Part shown: piece by piece, positions 7,131 through 12,209 of the stretch | Layout of the letters: each line of letters begins with the position of its first letter | How positions within the stretch are numbered: position 1 is the first letter of the stretch | NCBI GenBank assembly: GCA_035626475.1 | Contig: DASPNP010000047.1 | Location: 1 to 12,209, forward strand | Direction of reading: 5' to 3' | Source: DASPKT01 sp035626475 | GTDB lineage: Bacteria; Pseudomonadota; Alphaproteobacteria; Azospirillales; Azospirillaceae | Length of the DNA: 12,209 nucleotides | The notes under the pieces: generated by a model | What the model was told of the DNA's origin: nothing | Seen by the model: only the letters and a program-made list of their open reading frames with translations | Databases searched by the model: none | Made by a program: the position numbers and the translations under genes

Positions 7131-7315
7131 GTCGCTGGTGCTCAACTCTGGTCTCCACTGGTCCGGTGATGCCCCGTCCAGCCATCTTGTGCGCCGGGGC
7201 GGGGACTCCAAGGGCCAATTCCGAGGCCCTATGTTACCTTTGTGGCCGAAATACGCACCCGCTCAGATGCGCGCGGCGAAAAACGTTGGGTATCGCCGCC
7301 TGGAGGATACGACCG
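7131..7315. promoter_or_regulatory. Divergent intergenic region between the MoxR operon and the DUF1285 operon
   Basis: These 185 bp separate two gene groups that run away from each other, so promoters for both must lie here or inside the upstream ends. I see no convincing -35/-10 pair on either strand. The AT-richest part is about 7215-7255, which is the most likely promoter zone. A 7-bp perfect inverted repeat, gcggcga (7273-7279) and tcgccgc (7293-7299), with a 13-nt A-rich loop, sits just before the DUF1285 ribosome binding site and could be a leader hairpin or operator. Confidence 0.4.
7302..7307 (+). promoter_or_regulatory. Ribosome binding site of the DUF1285 gene
   Basis: GGAGGA ends 8 nt before the ATG at 7316. 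This fixes the start at the MSAKPD residues rather than at any of the in-frame upstream ATGs back to 7166, which lie in the intergenic region. Confidence 0.8.
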
Positions 7316-7873
7316 ATGAGTGCCAAGCCCGACACATCCCCTTCGTCCTATGCATCGCTGGGCCCCGCCGACCCGGAGAAGGGCTTCGACATCCGCATCG
7401 ACCGCGAGGGCGTCTGGTGGCACGAGGGCGGCCGGATCGAGCGCCTGGCATTGGTGAAGCTGTTTTCCACCGTCCTGCGCAAGGACGAAAAAGGGCGGTA
7501 CTGGCTGGTGACGCCGGTGGAGCGCGGCACGATCGAGGTGGAGGACGCGCCCTTCGTCGCCGTCGCCCTGACAGTGGAGGGGAGCGGCCGCGACCAGGTA
7601 CTGCGCTTCCGCACCAACCTGGACCAGGAGGTGGAGGCCGGGCCCGACCGGCCCATCCGCGTCGAAACCGATCCTGGCACCGGCGAGCCGCGTCCCTATA
7701 TCCTTGTGCGGGACAACCTCGAGGCCCGCATCAACCGCCCCGTCTTCTACGAACTCGTGGAGCGCGGGGTGGCCCCGCCCGATGCGGGCACAAGCGCTCA
7801 CCAGGACGAAAGCGACCAGATCGGCATATGGAGCAAGGGGACCTTCTTCCCGCTGGGCAGCCTGCGCGGATGA
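7316..7873 (+). CDS. DUF1285 domain-containing protein
   Basis: This 185-aa soluble protein has the DUF1285 pattern: an early FDIRIDREGVWWHEGGRI block, LVKLFSTVLRKDEKGRYWLVTP, then VERGTIEVEDAPFVAVAL, and a C-terminal segment with RPVFYELVE and GIWSKGTFFPLG. The family is widespread in proteobacteria, and I know of no established biochemical function. No membrane or signal segment is seen. The stop overlaps the ATG of the Nudix gene (ATGA, 7870-7873), so the two are translationally coupled. This gene opens the plus-strand operon, which in alphaproteobacteria commonly continues with CoA pyrophosphatase and the CCA-adding enzyme. The start is set by GGAGGA at 7302. Confidence 0.9.
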   Translation: MSAKPDTSPSSYASLGPADPEKGFDIRIDREGVWWHEGGRIERLALVKLFSTVLRKDEKGRYWLVTPVERGTIEVEDAPFVAVALTVEGSGRDQVLRFRTNLDQEVEAGPDRPIRVETDPGTGEPRPYILVRDNLEARINRPVFYELVERGVAPPDAGTSAHQDESDQIGIWSKGTFFPLGSLRG

Positions 7874-8496
7874 GAAGCGCGGCCGACATCCGCCAGCTCT
7901 TCCTGCACCGCTGCCGGACGCCGTCGCGCGTCATCGGCGTGCGCGGCGACCATGACGGCAACAGCGGCATGAATCCGCCGCCGCAGCTGCGCGACGCCGC
8001 CGTGCTGGTGCCGCTGGTCGACCGGCCGGAGGGCCTGACCGTGCTGCTGACCCAGCGCACGGCGCATCTCGCCGCCCATGCCGGCCAGATCAGCTTCCCC
8101 GGCGGCGGGGTCGAGCCCGAGGATTCAGACGCCGAGGCGACCGCGCTCCGCGAGACGGAGGAGGAGATCGGGCTGGCCCGGGGCCATGTCGACCTGATCG
8201 GCCGGCTGGACACCTACGTCACCCGCACCGGCTTCCGCATCACGCCGGTGGTCGGCATCATCCGCCCGCCCTTCACCCTGAACCCCGACCCCTACGAGGT
8301 GGCCGAGGTGTTCGAGGTGCCGCTGTCCTTCATCCTCTCGCCCGAGGGACGGGAGCGCCGCAGCGCCGAGTATAAGGGTGCCACGCGGTACTTCTGGGTG
8401 TTCCCCTACCGGGACCGCTACATCTGGGGCGCCACGGCGGGGATGCTGGTCAATCTCTGCGACGTGCTGCTGGGATCGGGGGAGGCCGCCGCGTGA
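7870..8496 (+). CDS. CoA pyrophosphatase, Nudix hydrolase (NudL/YeaB-like)
   Basis: This 208-aa Nudix enzyme is expected to hydrolyse CoA or its derivatives to 4'-phosphopantetheine and 3',5'-ADP in the cytoplasm, with a divalent metal. The CoA-subfamily motif is present as LLTQRT (59-64), G72 and SFPGGG (75-80). The Nudix box core follows as RETEEEIGL (94-102), supplying the metal-binding glutamates. The conserved Arg of the CoA motif (LLTxR[S/A]x3Rx3G) is Ala68 here, in HLAAHAG. The first Glu of the generic Nudix box is Ser86, which is normal in this subfamily as far as I recall. The ATG overlaps the DUF1285 stop. The frame is open far upstream (to 7129), but that part only shadows DUF1285. 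The stop overlaps the next start. Confidence 0.93.
   Translation: MRSAADIRQLFLHRCRTPSRVIGVRGDHDGNSGMNPPPQLRDAAVLVPLVDRPEGLTVLLTQRTAHLAAHAGQISFPGGGVEPEDSDAEATALRETEEEIGLARGHVDLIGRLDTYVTRTGFRITPVVGIIRPPFTLNPDPYEVAEVFEVPLSFILSPEGRERRSAEYKGATRYFWVFPYRDRYIWGATAGMLVNLCDVLLGSGEAAA
8478..8485 (+). promoter_or_regulatory. Ribosome binding site supporting the GTG start of the DUF6111 gene
   Basis: GGGGGAGG, inside the end of the Nudix gene, lies 7 nt before the GTG at 8493. That GTG overlaps the Nudix stop as GTGA, so this site supports the rare start and tight coupling. Confidence 0.7.
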
Positions 8497-8774
8497 TCCG
8501 CAAGATCCTGACCATCCTGCTGCCGCTGGTGCTGCCGACCCTGGTCTACATGGCCTATGTCTATGTCGAGCGGCGCCGGCAGGCGGCGGCGGGCGCCGAT
8601 GTGCCCTGGTGGGTGACGGCGCCCTGGCCCTGGCTGGTCAGCGTCGGGGTGGTGCTGTGTGGCCTGACCATGGGCGCGCTGGCGGTGACCGGCGGCGCCG
8701 ACCCCCATGCCGATTACGCGCCCGCCCATATCGGGGCGGACGGACAGCTGGTGCCGGCCAGGCAGGGGAAGTAG
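8493..8774 (+). CDS. DUF6111 family small membrane protein
   Basis: This 93-aa protein has two predicted membrane helices (about 5-23 and 46-68). A short basic ERRRQ stretch and a WWVTAPWPW motif lie between them, and a polar C-terminal tail (GGADPH, then GQLVPARQGK) follows. This matches the small alphaproteobacterial DUF6111 family, which is usually found between the CoA pyrophosphatase and CCA nucleotidyltransferase genes. Function is unknown. Translation starts at a GTG overlapping the Nudix stop (GTGA, 8493-8496). The family name is recalled from the pattern and the neighbourhood rather than searched. Confidence 0.8.
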   Translation: MIRKILTILLPLVLPTLVYMAYVYVERRRQAAAGADVPWWVTAPWPWLVSVGVVLCGLTMGALAVTGGADPHADYAPAHIGADGQLVPARQGK

Positions 8775-8819
8775 GCCCGGCGGATCGTCTCCCGCCACAC
8801 TCCGTTGATGCCCGCGCCT

Positions 8820-8850
8820 CGGGATGCTACCAACCCTGGTGACGATCCCG
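8820..8850 (+). repeat. Stem-loop in the leader of the CCA nucleotidyltransferase gene
   Basis: CGGGAT (8820-8825) pairs with ATCCCG (8845-8850), and inside it ACCA (8829-8832) pairs with TGGT (8837-8840) around a 4-nt loop, giving a two-part hairpin with a 3/4-nt internal loop. It lies in the 92-bp gap after DUF6111. Its right foot touches the only SD-like GGAG (8850-8853), 13 nt before the ATG. No T-run follows, so it is not a standard intrinsic terminator. It may modulate initiation; this is inference. Confidence 0.4.
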
Positions 8851-8866
8851 GAGCCGACAGCCCCTC

Positions 8867-10096
8867 ATGACTCCCGCCCGCCACCTGGAACCGACGGGAC
8901 TGCTCGCCAGCGTCGCGGCGCGGCGCATCCTGCAGTCGCTGATGCGCACGGGCCGGGAGGCGCGCTATGTCGGCGGCTGCGTCCGCGACCTGGTGCTGGG
9001 CGTCCAGGCGCAGGACGTGGACATCGCCACCCCGCTGCCGCCGGAGGAGGCGCTGAAGCGCCTGAAGGCCGACGGCATCCGCACCGTCCCCACCGGCCTG
9101 AAGCACGGCACCGTCACCGCCATCCTGGACGGCCGCAGCTTCGAGATCACCACGCTGCGCCGCGATGTCGAGACCGACGGCCGCCACGCCAGGGTCGAGT
9201 TCACCGACGACTGGGTGGAGGACGCCAGGCGCCGCGACTTCACCTTCAACGCCATGTCGCTGTCCCCCGATGGCGACCTCTACGACCCGTTCCAGGGCCT
9301 GCGCGACCTGGAGGCGGGCAAGGTCCGCTTCGTCGGCGAGGCGCGCGAGCGCATCCAGGAGGATGTGCTCCGCATCCTGCGCTACTTCCGCTTCCACGCC
9401 CGGCTTGGCAAGGGTCCGCCGGACCCGGTGGCGCTGGATGCCTGCGCCGAGTTCGCGCACCTGCTGCCCAACCTCTCGGGCGAGCGGGTGAACGCCGAGG
9501 TGGCGCGGCTGCTGCAGACCGACCGGGCGGTGGAGGTCTGGCGGCTGATGATCGACCGCGGCATCGTGGCCCAGCTGCTGCCGCAGGCGGTGCGCATCGA
9601 CCGGCTGGCGGCGATCGACCGGCTGGAGTGGATGGTGGGCGAGGGCGACTCGCTGCTGCACCTGGCGGCGCTGCTGCCGAGGGGCGAGGCGGCGGCGATG
9701 GCCGTGGCGGAGCGGCTGCGCCTGTCCAACAACCAGCGCGACCGTCTGCTGACGCTCTGCGCCCCGCCGGTGGACGTGCATCCCGAGCTGAGCGTGACCG
9801 CGCGCCGGGCGGCCCTGCAGAAGGTGGGGCCGGAGACCTACCGCGACCTGCTGCTGCTGGCCGCCGCCGACCATGGCGTGCCCGCCTTCCAGATCCTGGA
9901 GCCGCTGGCCGAGGCCGCCGCCTGGCGCCTGATTCCCTTCCCGATCCGCGGCCAGGACATGCTGGACCGCGGCGTCCCGCCAGGGCCCGAGGTCGGCCGC
10001 CTCATGGCGGAGCTGGAGGGCTGGTGGGCCGCCCGGGACTTCCGCCCTGGGCGCGACGAGTGTCTGGCCGAGCTGGAGCGGCGGCTGGCGCGCTGA
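8867..10096 (+). CDS. cca: CCA tRNA nucleotidyltransferase (class II)
   Basis: This 409-aa enzyme adds or repairs the 3'-terminal CCA of tRNAs using CTP and ATP. All class II head motifs are present: GGCVRD (36-41), the catalytic DVD (D50, D52), GTVT (81-84), the ITTLRRD block (94-100), RRDFTFNAM (122-130), YDPFQGLRDL (139-148), and EDVLRILRYFRF (165-176), which carries the nucleotide-selecting region. Alpha-helical neck, body and tail regions follow. The length fits alphaproteobacterial members. A poly(A) polymerase of the same superfamily is the alternative, but the pattern and the conserved neighbourhood favour CCA addition. The ATG lies only 13 nt after a weak GGAG. The gene is probably co-transcribed with DUF1285, Nudix and DUF6111. 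Confidence 0.95.
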   Translation: MTPARHLEPTGLLASVAARRILQSLMRTGREARYVGGCVRDLVLGVQAQDVDIATPLPPEEALKRLKADGIRTVPTGLKHGTVTAILDGRSFEITTLRRDVETDGRHARVEFTDDWVEDARRRDFTFNAMSLSPDGDLYDPFQGLRDLEAGKVRFVGEARERIQEDVLRILRYFRFHARLGKGPPDPVALDACAEFAHLLPNLSGERVNAEVARLLQTDRAVEVWRLMIDRGIVAQLLPQAVRIDRLAAIDRLEWMVGEGDSLLHLAALLPRGEAAAMAVAERLRLSNNQRDRLLTLCAPPVDVHPELSVTARRAALQKVGPETYRDLLLLAAADHGVPAFQILEPLAEAAAWRLIPFPIRGQDMLDRGVPPGPEVGRLMAELEGWWAARDFRPGRDECLAELERRLAR

Positions 10097-10109
10097 CGGG
10101 GTGTTCCCC

Positions 10110-10155
10110 GGGGACCGGCGGGCCATCGTCCCCTCCCGCCTGTTTGAGGGGGGAC
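10110..10155 (+). repeat. Overlapping inverted repeats after the cca gene
   Basis: GGGGAC (10110-10115) can pair with GTCCCC (10128-10133). The overlapping CCCCTC (10130-10135) can instead pair with GAGGGG (10146-10151). The central segment is thus shared by two mutually exclusive short hairpins in the 81-bp gap between cca and the kinase gene. There is no U-run, so intrinsic termination is doubtful. It may only reflect G/C-rich spacer composition. Confidence 0.25.
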
Positions 10156-10177
10156 CGACCGCGACCATCCCAGCCGA

Positions 10178-11983
10178 ATGCCCGACCCGACCCCGCCCGA
10201 CTTCGCCGCCCTGTTCCAGCATGTGCCGACGCCCTGTCTGGTGCTGTCGACCGATCTCGTCATCGTCGAGGTGAACGCGGCCTATCTGTCGGCCGTAGGG
10301 CGGCAGCGGGCGGAGCTGCTGGGCCGCCACGTCTTCGACGCCTTTCCGGAGAACCCCGATGATCCCGGGTCGGACGGCCCGACGGCGCTGCGGGCCTCGC
10401 TCGACCGGGTGCTGGCGACGGGCCGGACCGACGCGATGCCGGACCAGCGCTACGACATCCCCCGGTCGCCGGAGGCGGGCGGCGGCTTCGAGGAGCGCTG
10501 GTGGCGCCCCGTGAACGTGCCGGTGCCCGGCGCGGGCGGCGTCGCCTGGATCCTCCACCGGGTCAAGGACGTGACGGACGAGATCCACGCCGCCCGGGCG
10601 CGGCGCAGCGCCGAGCGGCAGCTGGCGGCGACCGAGGCGGGGCGCCGGGCGATCCTGGACAGCGTCGGCGAGGGCTTCATCGTGCTGGACCGGGAGTTCC
10701 GGGTCCTGGAGATGAACCGCCGGGCCCTGGAGATCGACGGCCGCCCCGCCTCCGACCTTCTCGGCCGCAGCCATTGGGAGCTCTGGCCCGAGGCGGCCGG
10801 AACCGAGGTCGAGCGCCACTACCGGACGGCGATGGCGGAGCGCCGGCCCGTCGCCTTCGAGCACCATTACGTCGGCGGCGGGCACGATGTCTGGCTCGAC
10901 CTGCGCGCCTATCCCACGGAGGAGGGGCTGGCGGTGCTGTACCGCGACATCAGCGCCCGCAAGCGCGCCGAGACCCTGCTGGCGGAAACCGACCGGCGGC
11001 TGCGCGCCACCTGGGACAATGCCGGCGTCGGCATCTGCGAGGTCGACCGCGAGGGCCGCTATCTGGCGGTGAACGGCACCTTCACGCGCATGACCGGCTA
11101 CCGGGTGGAGGATTTCGCGGGCCGCAGCTTCCTCGACATGATCGACGACGAGGAGGACCGGCGGCGGAGCCGGGCCGCGTTCGAGGCGATCATCCGGGGC
11201 GAGCTCGGCCACGGCCGGGCCGAGCGCTACTATACGGCCAAGGACGGGCGGCGCTGGTGGGCGGAGATCCGCACCACCGCCGTCCGCGACGAGGCGGGCC
11301 GCTTCGTCTACGCCGTGCGGGTCGTCCAGGACATCACCGAGCGCCGGCGCATCCAGGAGCGCCAGACCCTGCTGATGCGCGAGGTCGACCACCGGGCCAA
11401 GAACGCGCTGGCGGTGGTGCAGACGGTGGTGCGACTGACCCGGGCCGAGGGACAGCGCGAGTTCCTGGAGGCGGTGGAGGGCCGCATCGCCGCGCTGGCC
11501 CGCGCCCACGGCCTGCTGGCCACGGGCGGCTGGAGCGGGGCCGGGCTGCGCACCCTGGTGGAGGAAGAGCTGAGCCCCTATGTCGGCGACGGCCATGGCG
11601 GCGCGGAGGTCTCCGGGCCGGAGGTGACGCTGGCGCCCGACTCGGTGCAGCCCGCCGCCATGATCCTGCACGAACTGGCGACCAACGCCGCCAAATACGG
11701 GGCGCTCTCGCACCCGGGCGGCCGCGTGCGGCTGTCCTGGACGCCCGCGCCCGATGGCGGGCTGGTCCTGGACTGGCGGGAGGAGGGCGGGCCGCCCCTG
11801 GCGGGCGCGCCGGCCCGGCGCGGCTTCGGCTCGGAGATGGTGACGGCCGCCGCGACCCAGCTGGGCGGGCGGGCCGAGTCCGTCTGGCACCCCGCCGGCC
11901 TGCGCTTCCGCCTGACCATCGCCGCCGACTGCCTGGCCCCGCCCGCCGCGCCGGGGCGGGAGACGGGGCAGGGGGCGGCGTAA
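10178..11983 (+). CDS. Soluble HWE-family sensor histidine kinase with three PAS domains
   Basis: This 601-aa kinase has no membrane segment, so it senses a cytoplasmic signal. PAS domains lie at about 8-133, 150-268 and 273-388; the DVTDEI, DISARKRAE and DITERRR ends are the usual PAS-to-linker junctions. The H-box REVDHRAKN has the phospho-accepting H405. The N-box HELATNAAKYGALS carries the diagnostic His498 and N503. W533-x-E535 follows, then RGFGSEMV (from 548) as the G-box. His in the N-box plus WxE define the HWE family. No LOV-type GxNCRFLQ motif is seen, so light sensing through flavin is unlikely. No response regulator is nearby, making this an orphan; HWE kinases in alphaproteobacteria often feed single-domain or PhyR-type regulators elsewhere. 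No Shine-Dalgarno lies within 20 nt of the ATG; a GAGGGGGGA is 23 nt away. The last 20 or so residues are a Pro/Ala/Gly-rich tail. Confidence 0.93.
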   Translation: MPDPTPPDFAALFQHVPTPCLVLSTDLVIVEVNAAYLSAVGRQRAELLGRHVFDAFPENPDDPGSDGPTALRASLDRVLATGRTDAMPDQRYDIPRSPEAGGGFEERWWRPVNVPVPGAGGVAWILHRVKDVTDEIHAARARRSAERQLAATEAGRRAILDSVGEGFIVLDREFRVLEMNRRALEIDGRPASDLLGRSHWELWPEAAGTEVERHYRTAMAERRPVAFEHHYVGGGHDVWLDLRAYPTEEGLAVLYRDISARKRAETLLAETDRRLRATWDNAGVGICEVDREGRYLAVNGTFTRMTGYRVEDFAGRSFLDMIDDEEDRRRSRAAFEAIIRGELGHGRAERYYTAKDGRRWWAEIRTTAVRDEAGRFVYAVRVVQDITERRRIQERQTLLMREVDHRAKNALAVVQTVVRLTRAEGQREFLEAVEGRIAALARAHGLLATGGWSGAGLRTLVEEELSPYVGDGHGGAEVSGPEVTLAPDSVQPAAMILHELATNAAKYGALSHPGGRVRLSWTPAPDGGLVLDWREEGGPPLAGAPARRGFGSEMVTAAATQLGGRAESVWHPAGLRFRLTIAADCLAPPAAPGRETGQGAA

Positions 11984-12025
11984 GGGTCTGTCGGACTATG
12001 GCTGAACGGGTGCGATCCCACCAGC

Positions 12026-12055
12026 CGTCATCCCGGCGCAGGCCGGGACCCAGGG
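12026..12055. repeat. REP-like hairpin of the GTCATCCCGGC type
   Basis: This stretch has the widely dispersed proteobacterial form cgtcatcccggcgcaggc, continuing into cgggacccaggg. A perfect 7-bp stem TCCCGGC (12031-12037) / GCCGGGA (12042-12048) closes a GCAG loop. It lies 42 bp after the kinase stop and could act as an mRNA 3'-end stabiliser or weak terminator, but no T-run follows. Confidence 0.65.
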
Positions 12056-12087
12056 GTTGCAGCCTTGTCCGATCAATGAAGCGCGCC

Positions 12088-12168
12088 CGTAGGTCGCATG
12101 GAGCGAAGCGCAATGCGACATTCTCCGGCGGGATGTCGCATTGCGCCTGCGGCTCCATGCGACCTACG
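12088..12168. repeat. Long imperfect palindrome (MITE/REP-like)
   Basis: The left arm 12088-12121 begins cgtaggtcgcatggagc, and the right arm 12133-12168 ends in its exact complement. The inner 14 bases (gcgcaatgcgacat and its complement) also match perfectly. Only an internal asymmetry (gaa against cgcag) and an 11-nt loop interrupt the symmetry, so 31 base pairs form. The sequence resembles the GTAGGTCGGATTAGC-type palindromic repeats scattered through many proteobacterial genomes. It has no coding capacity, and no flanking direct repeat is obvious. It could be a non-autonomous mobile repeat or a strong bidirectional transcript end. Confidence 0.75.
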
Positions 12169-12209
12169 AACCACACCGGCGCTGCATCCACCGCATCCCG
12201 CTGCAACCC

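Larger units (their letters stand above)
11984..12209. other. Non-coding right end of the window
   Basis: I see no convincing gene in these 226 bases after the kinase stop. They hold the REP-like hairpin and the long palindrome listed separately. In addition, gggttgcag at 12054-12062 recurs as its exact reverse complement ctgcaaccc at 12201-12209, the last bases of the window. The next gene starts or ends beyond the edge. Confidence 0.7.

Noticed and set aside
4960..7218. 752-codon minus-strand frame running through moxR and DUF58
   Set aside because: It is an out-of-frame shadow of both genes; only its last 68 codons lie in the intergenic gap and are discussed separately.
7129..8496. 455-codon frame suggesting a DUF1285-sized extension fused to the Nudix domain
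   Set aside because: The upstream part is a different frame of the DUF1285 gene. The Nudix protein has its own ATG in an ATGA overlap, and its size then fits the family.
10097..10177. Classical rho-independent terminator after cca
   Set aside because: Short G/C hairpins are present but no U-run follows either of them.
8714..11890. Very long (about 1058-codon) minus-strand open frame opposite cca and the kinase gene
   Set aside because: It is rich in Gln, His, Arg, Gly and Ala in a way typical of antisense shadows in GC-rich DNA, has no recognisable domain, and lies opposite two clear genes with intact motifs.
10178..11983. LOV-type blue-light receptor reading of the PAS-HWE kinase
   Set aside because: HWE kinases are often LOV kinases, but none of the three PAS domains contains the flavin-binding GxNCRFLQ cysteine motif.
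12026..12168. CRISPR array or tRNA/sRNA gene at the right end
   Set aside because: The repeats are inverted, not regularly spaced direct repeats, and no cloverleaf or tRNA consensus is seen.

Overview
The window is very GC-rich (by eye about 70%) and densely coded. Gene content and order suggest the chromosome of an alphaproteobacterium, most likely Rhodospirillales/Azospirillales-like. The evidence is a DUF1285 - CoA pyrophosphatase (Nudix) - DUF6111 - CCA nucleotidyltransferase string beside a MoxR - DUF58 - DUF4159 operon, an HWE-family histidine kinase, and alphaproteobacterial-type intergenic repeats. All family calls come from reading motifs; no profile search was run.

Layout. 1-117 (+) is the C-terminal end of an IS110-family transposase whose element ends just short of the next operon. 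7130-159 (-) is a four-gene operon read right to left: MoxR AAA+ ATPase, DUF58 protein, a BatA-like/DUF4159 membrane protein (906 aa), and a membrane-anchored VWA protein with a glutamine-amidotransferase-like domain (696 aa). The last two genes overlap by ATGA. The DUF58 and DUF4159 genes are 199 bp apart, and the gap holds a REP-like inverted repeat. 7131-7315 is a divergent intergenic region. 7316-8774 (+) is a tight, overlapping trio (DUF1285, Nudix, DUF6111), followed 92 bp later by the CCA-adding enzyme (8867-10096) and then by a soluble three-PAS HWE histidine kinase (10178-11983). The last 226 bp are non-coding, with a REP-like hairpin and a long imperfect palindrome.

How the genes fit together. 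The minus-strand operon looks like a MoxR chaperone system. A MoxR ATPase is thought to act on or with VWA-domain partners, here the DUF58 protein and two inner-membrane proteins with large soluble parts, probably in cell-envelope maintenance. The plus-strand group is housekeeping: CoA-derivative hydrolysis, tRNA 3'-end CCA synthesis, and two conserved small proteins of unknown function. The kinase is an orphan with no response regulator in the window. I found no clearly new defence or mobile system. The best leads are the repeat-borne open frame inside the MoxR operon, the three nucleophile-less GATase-like segments in its two membrane proteins, and the composite palindrome at the right edge.
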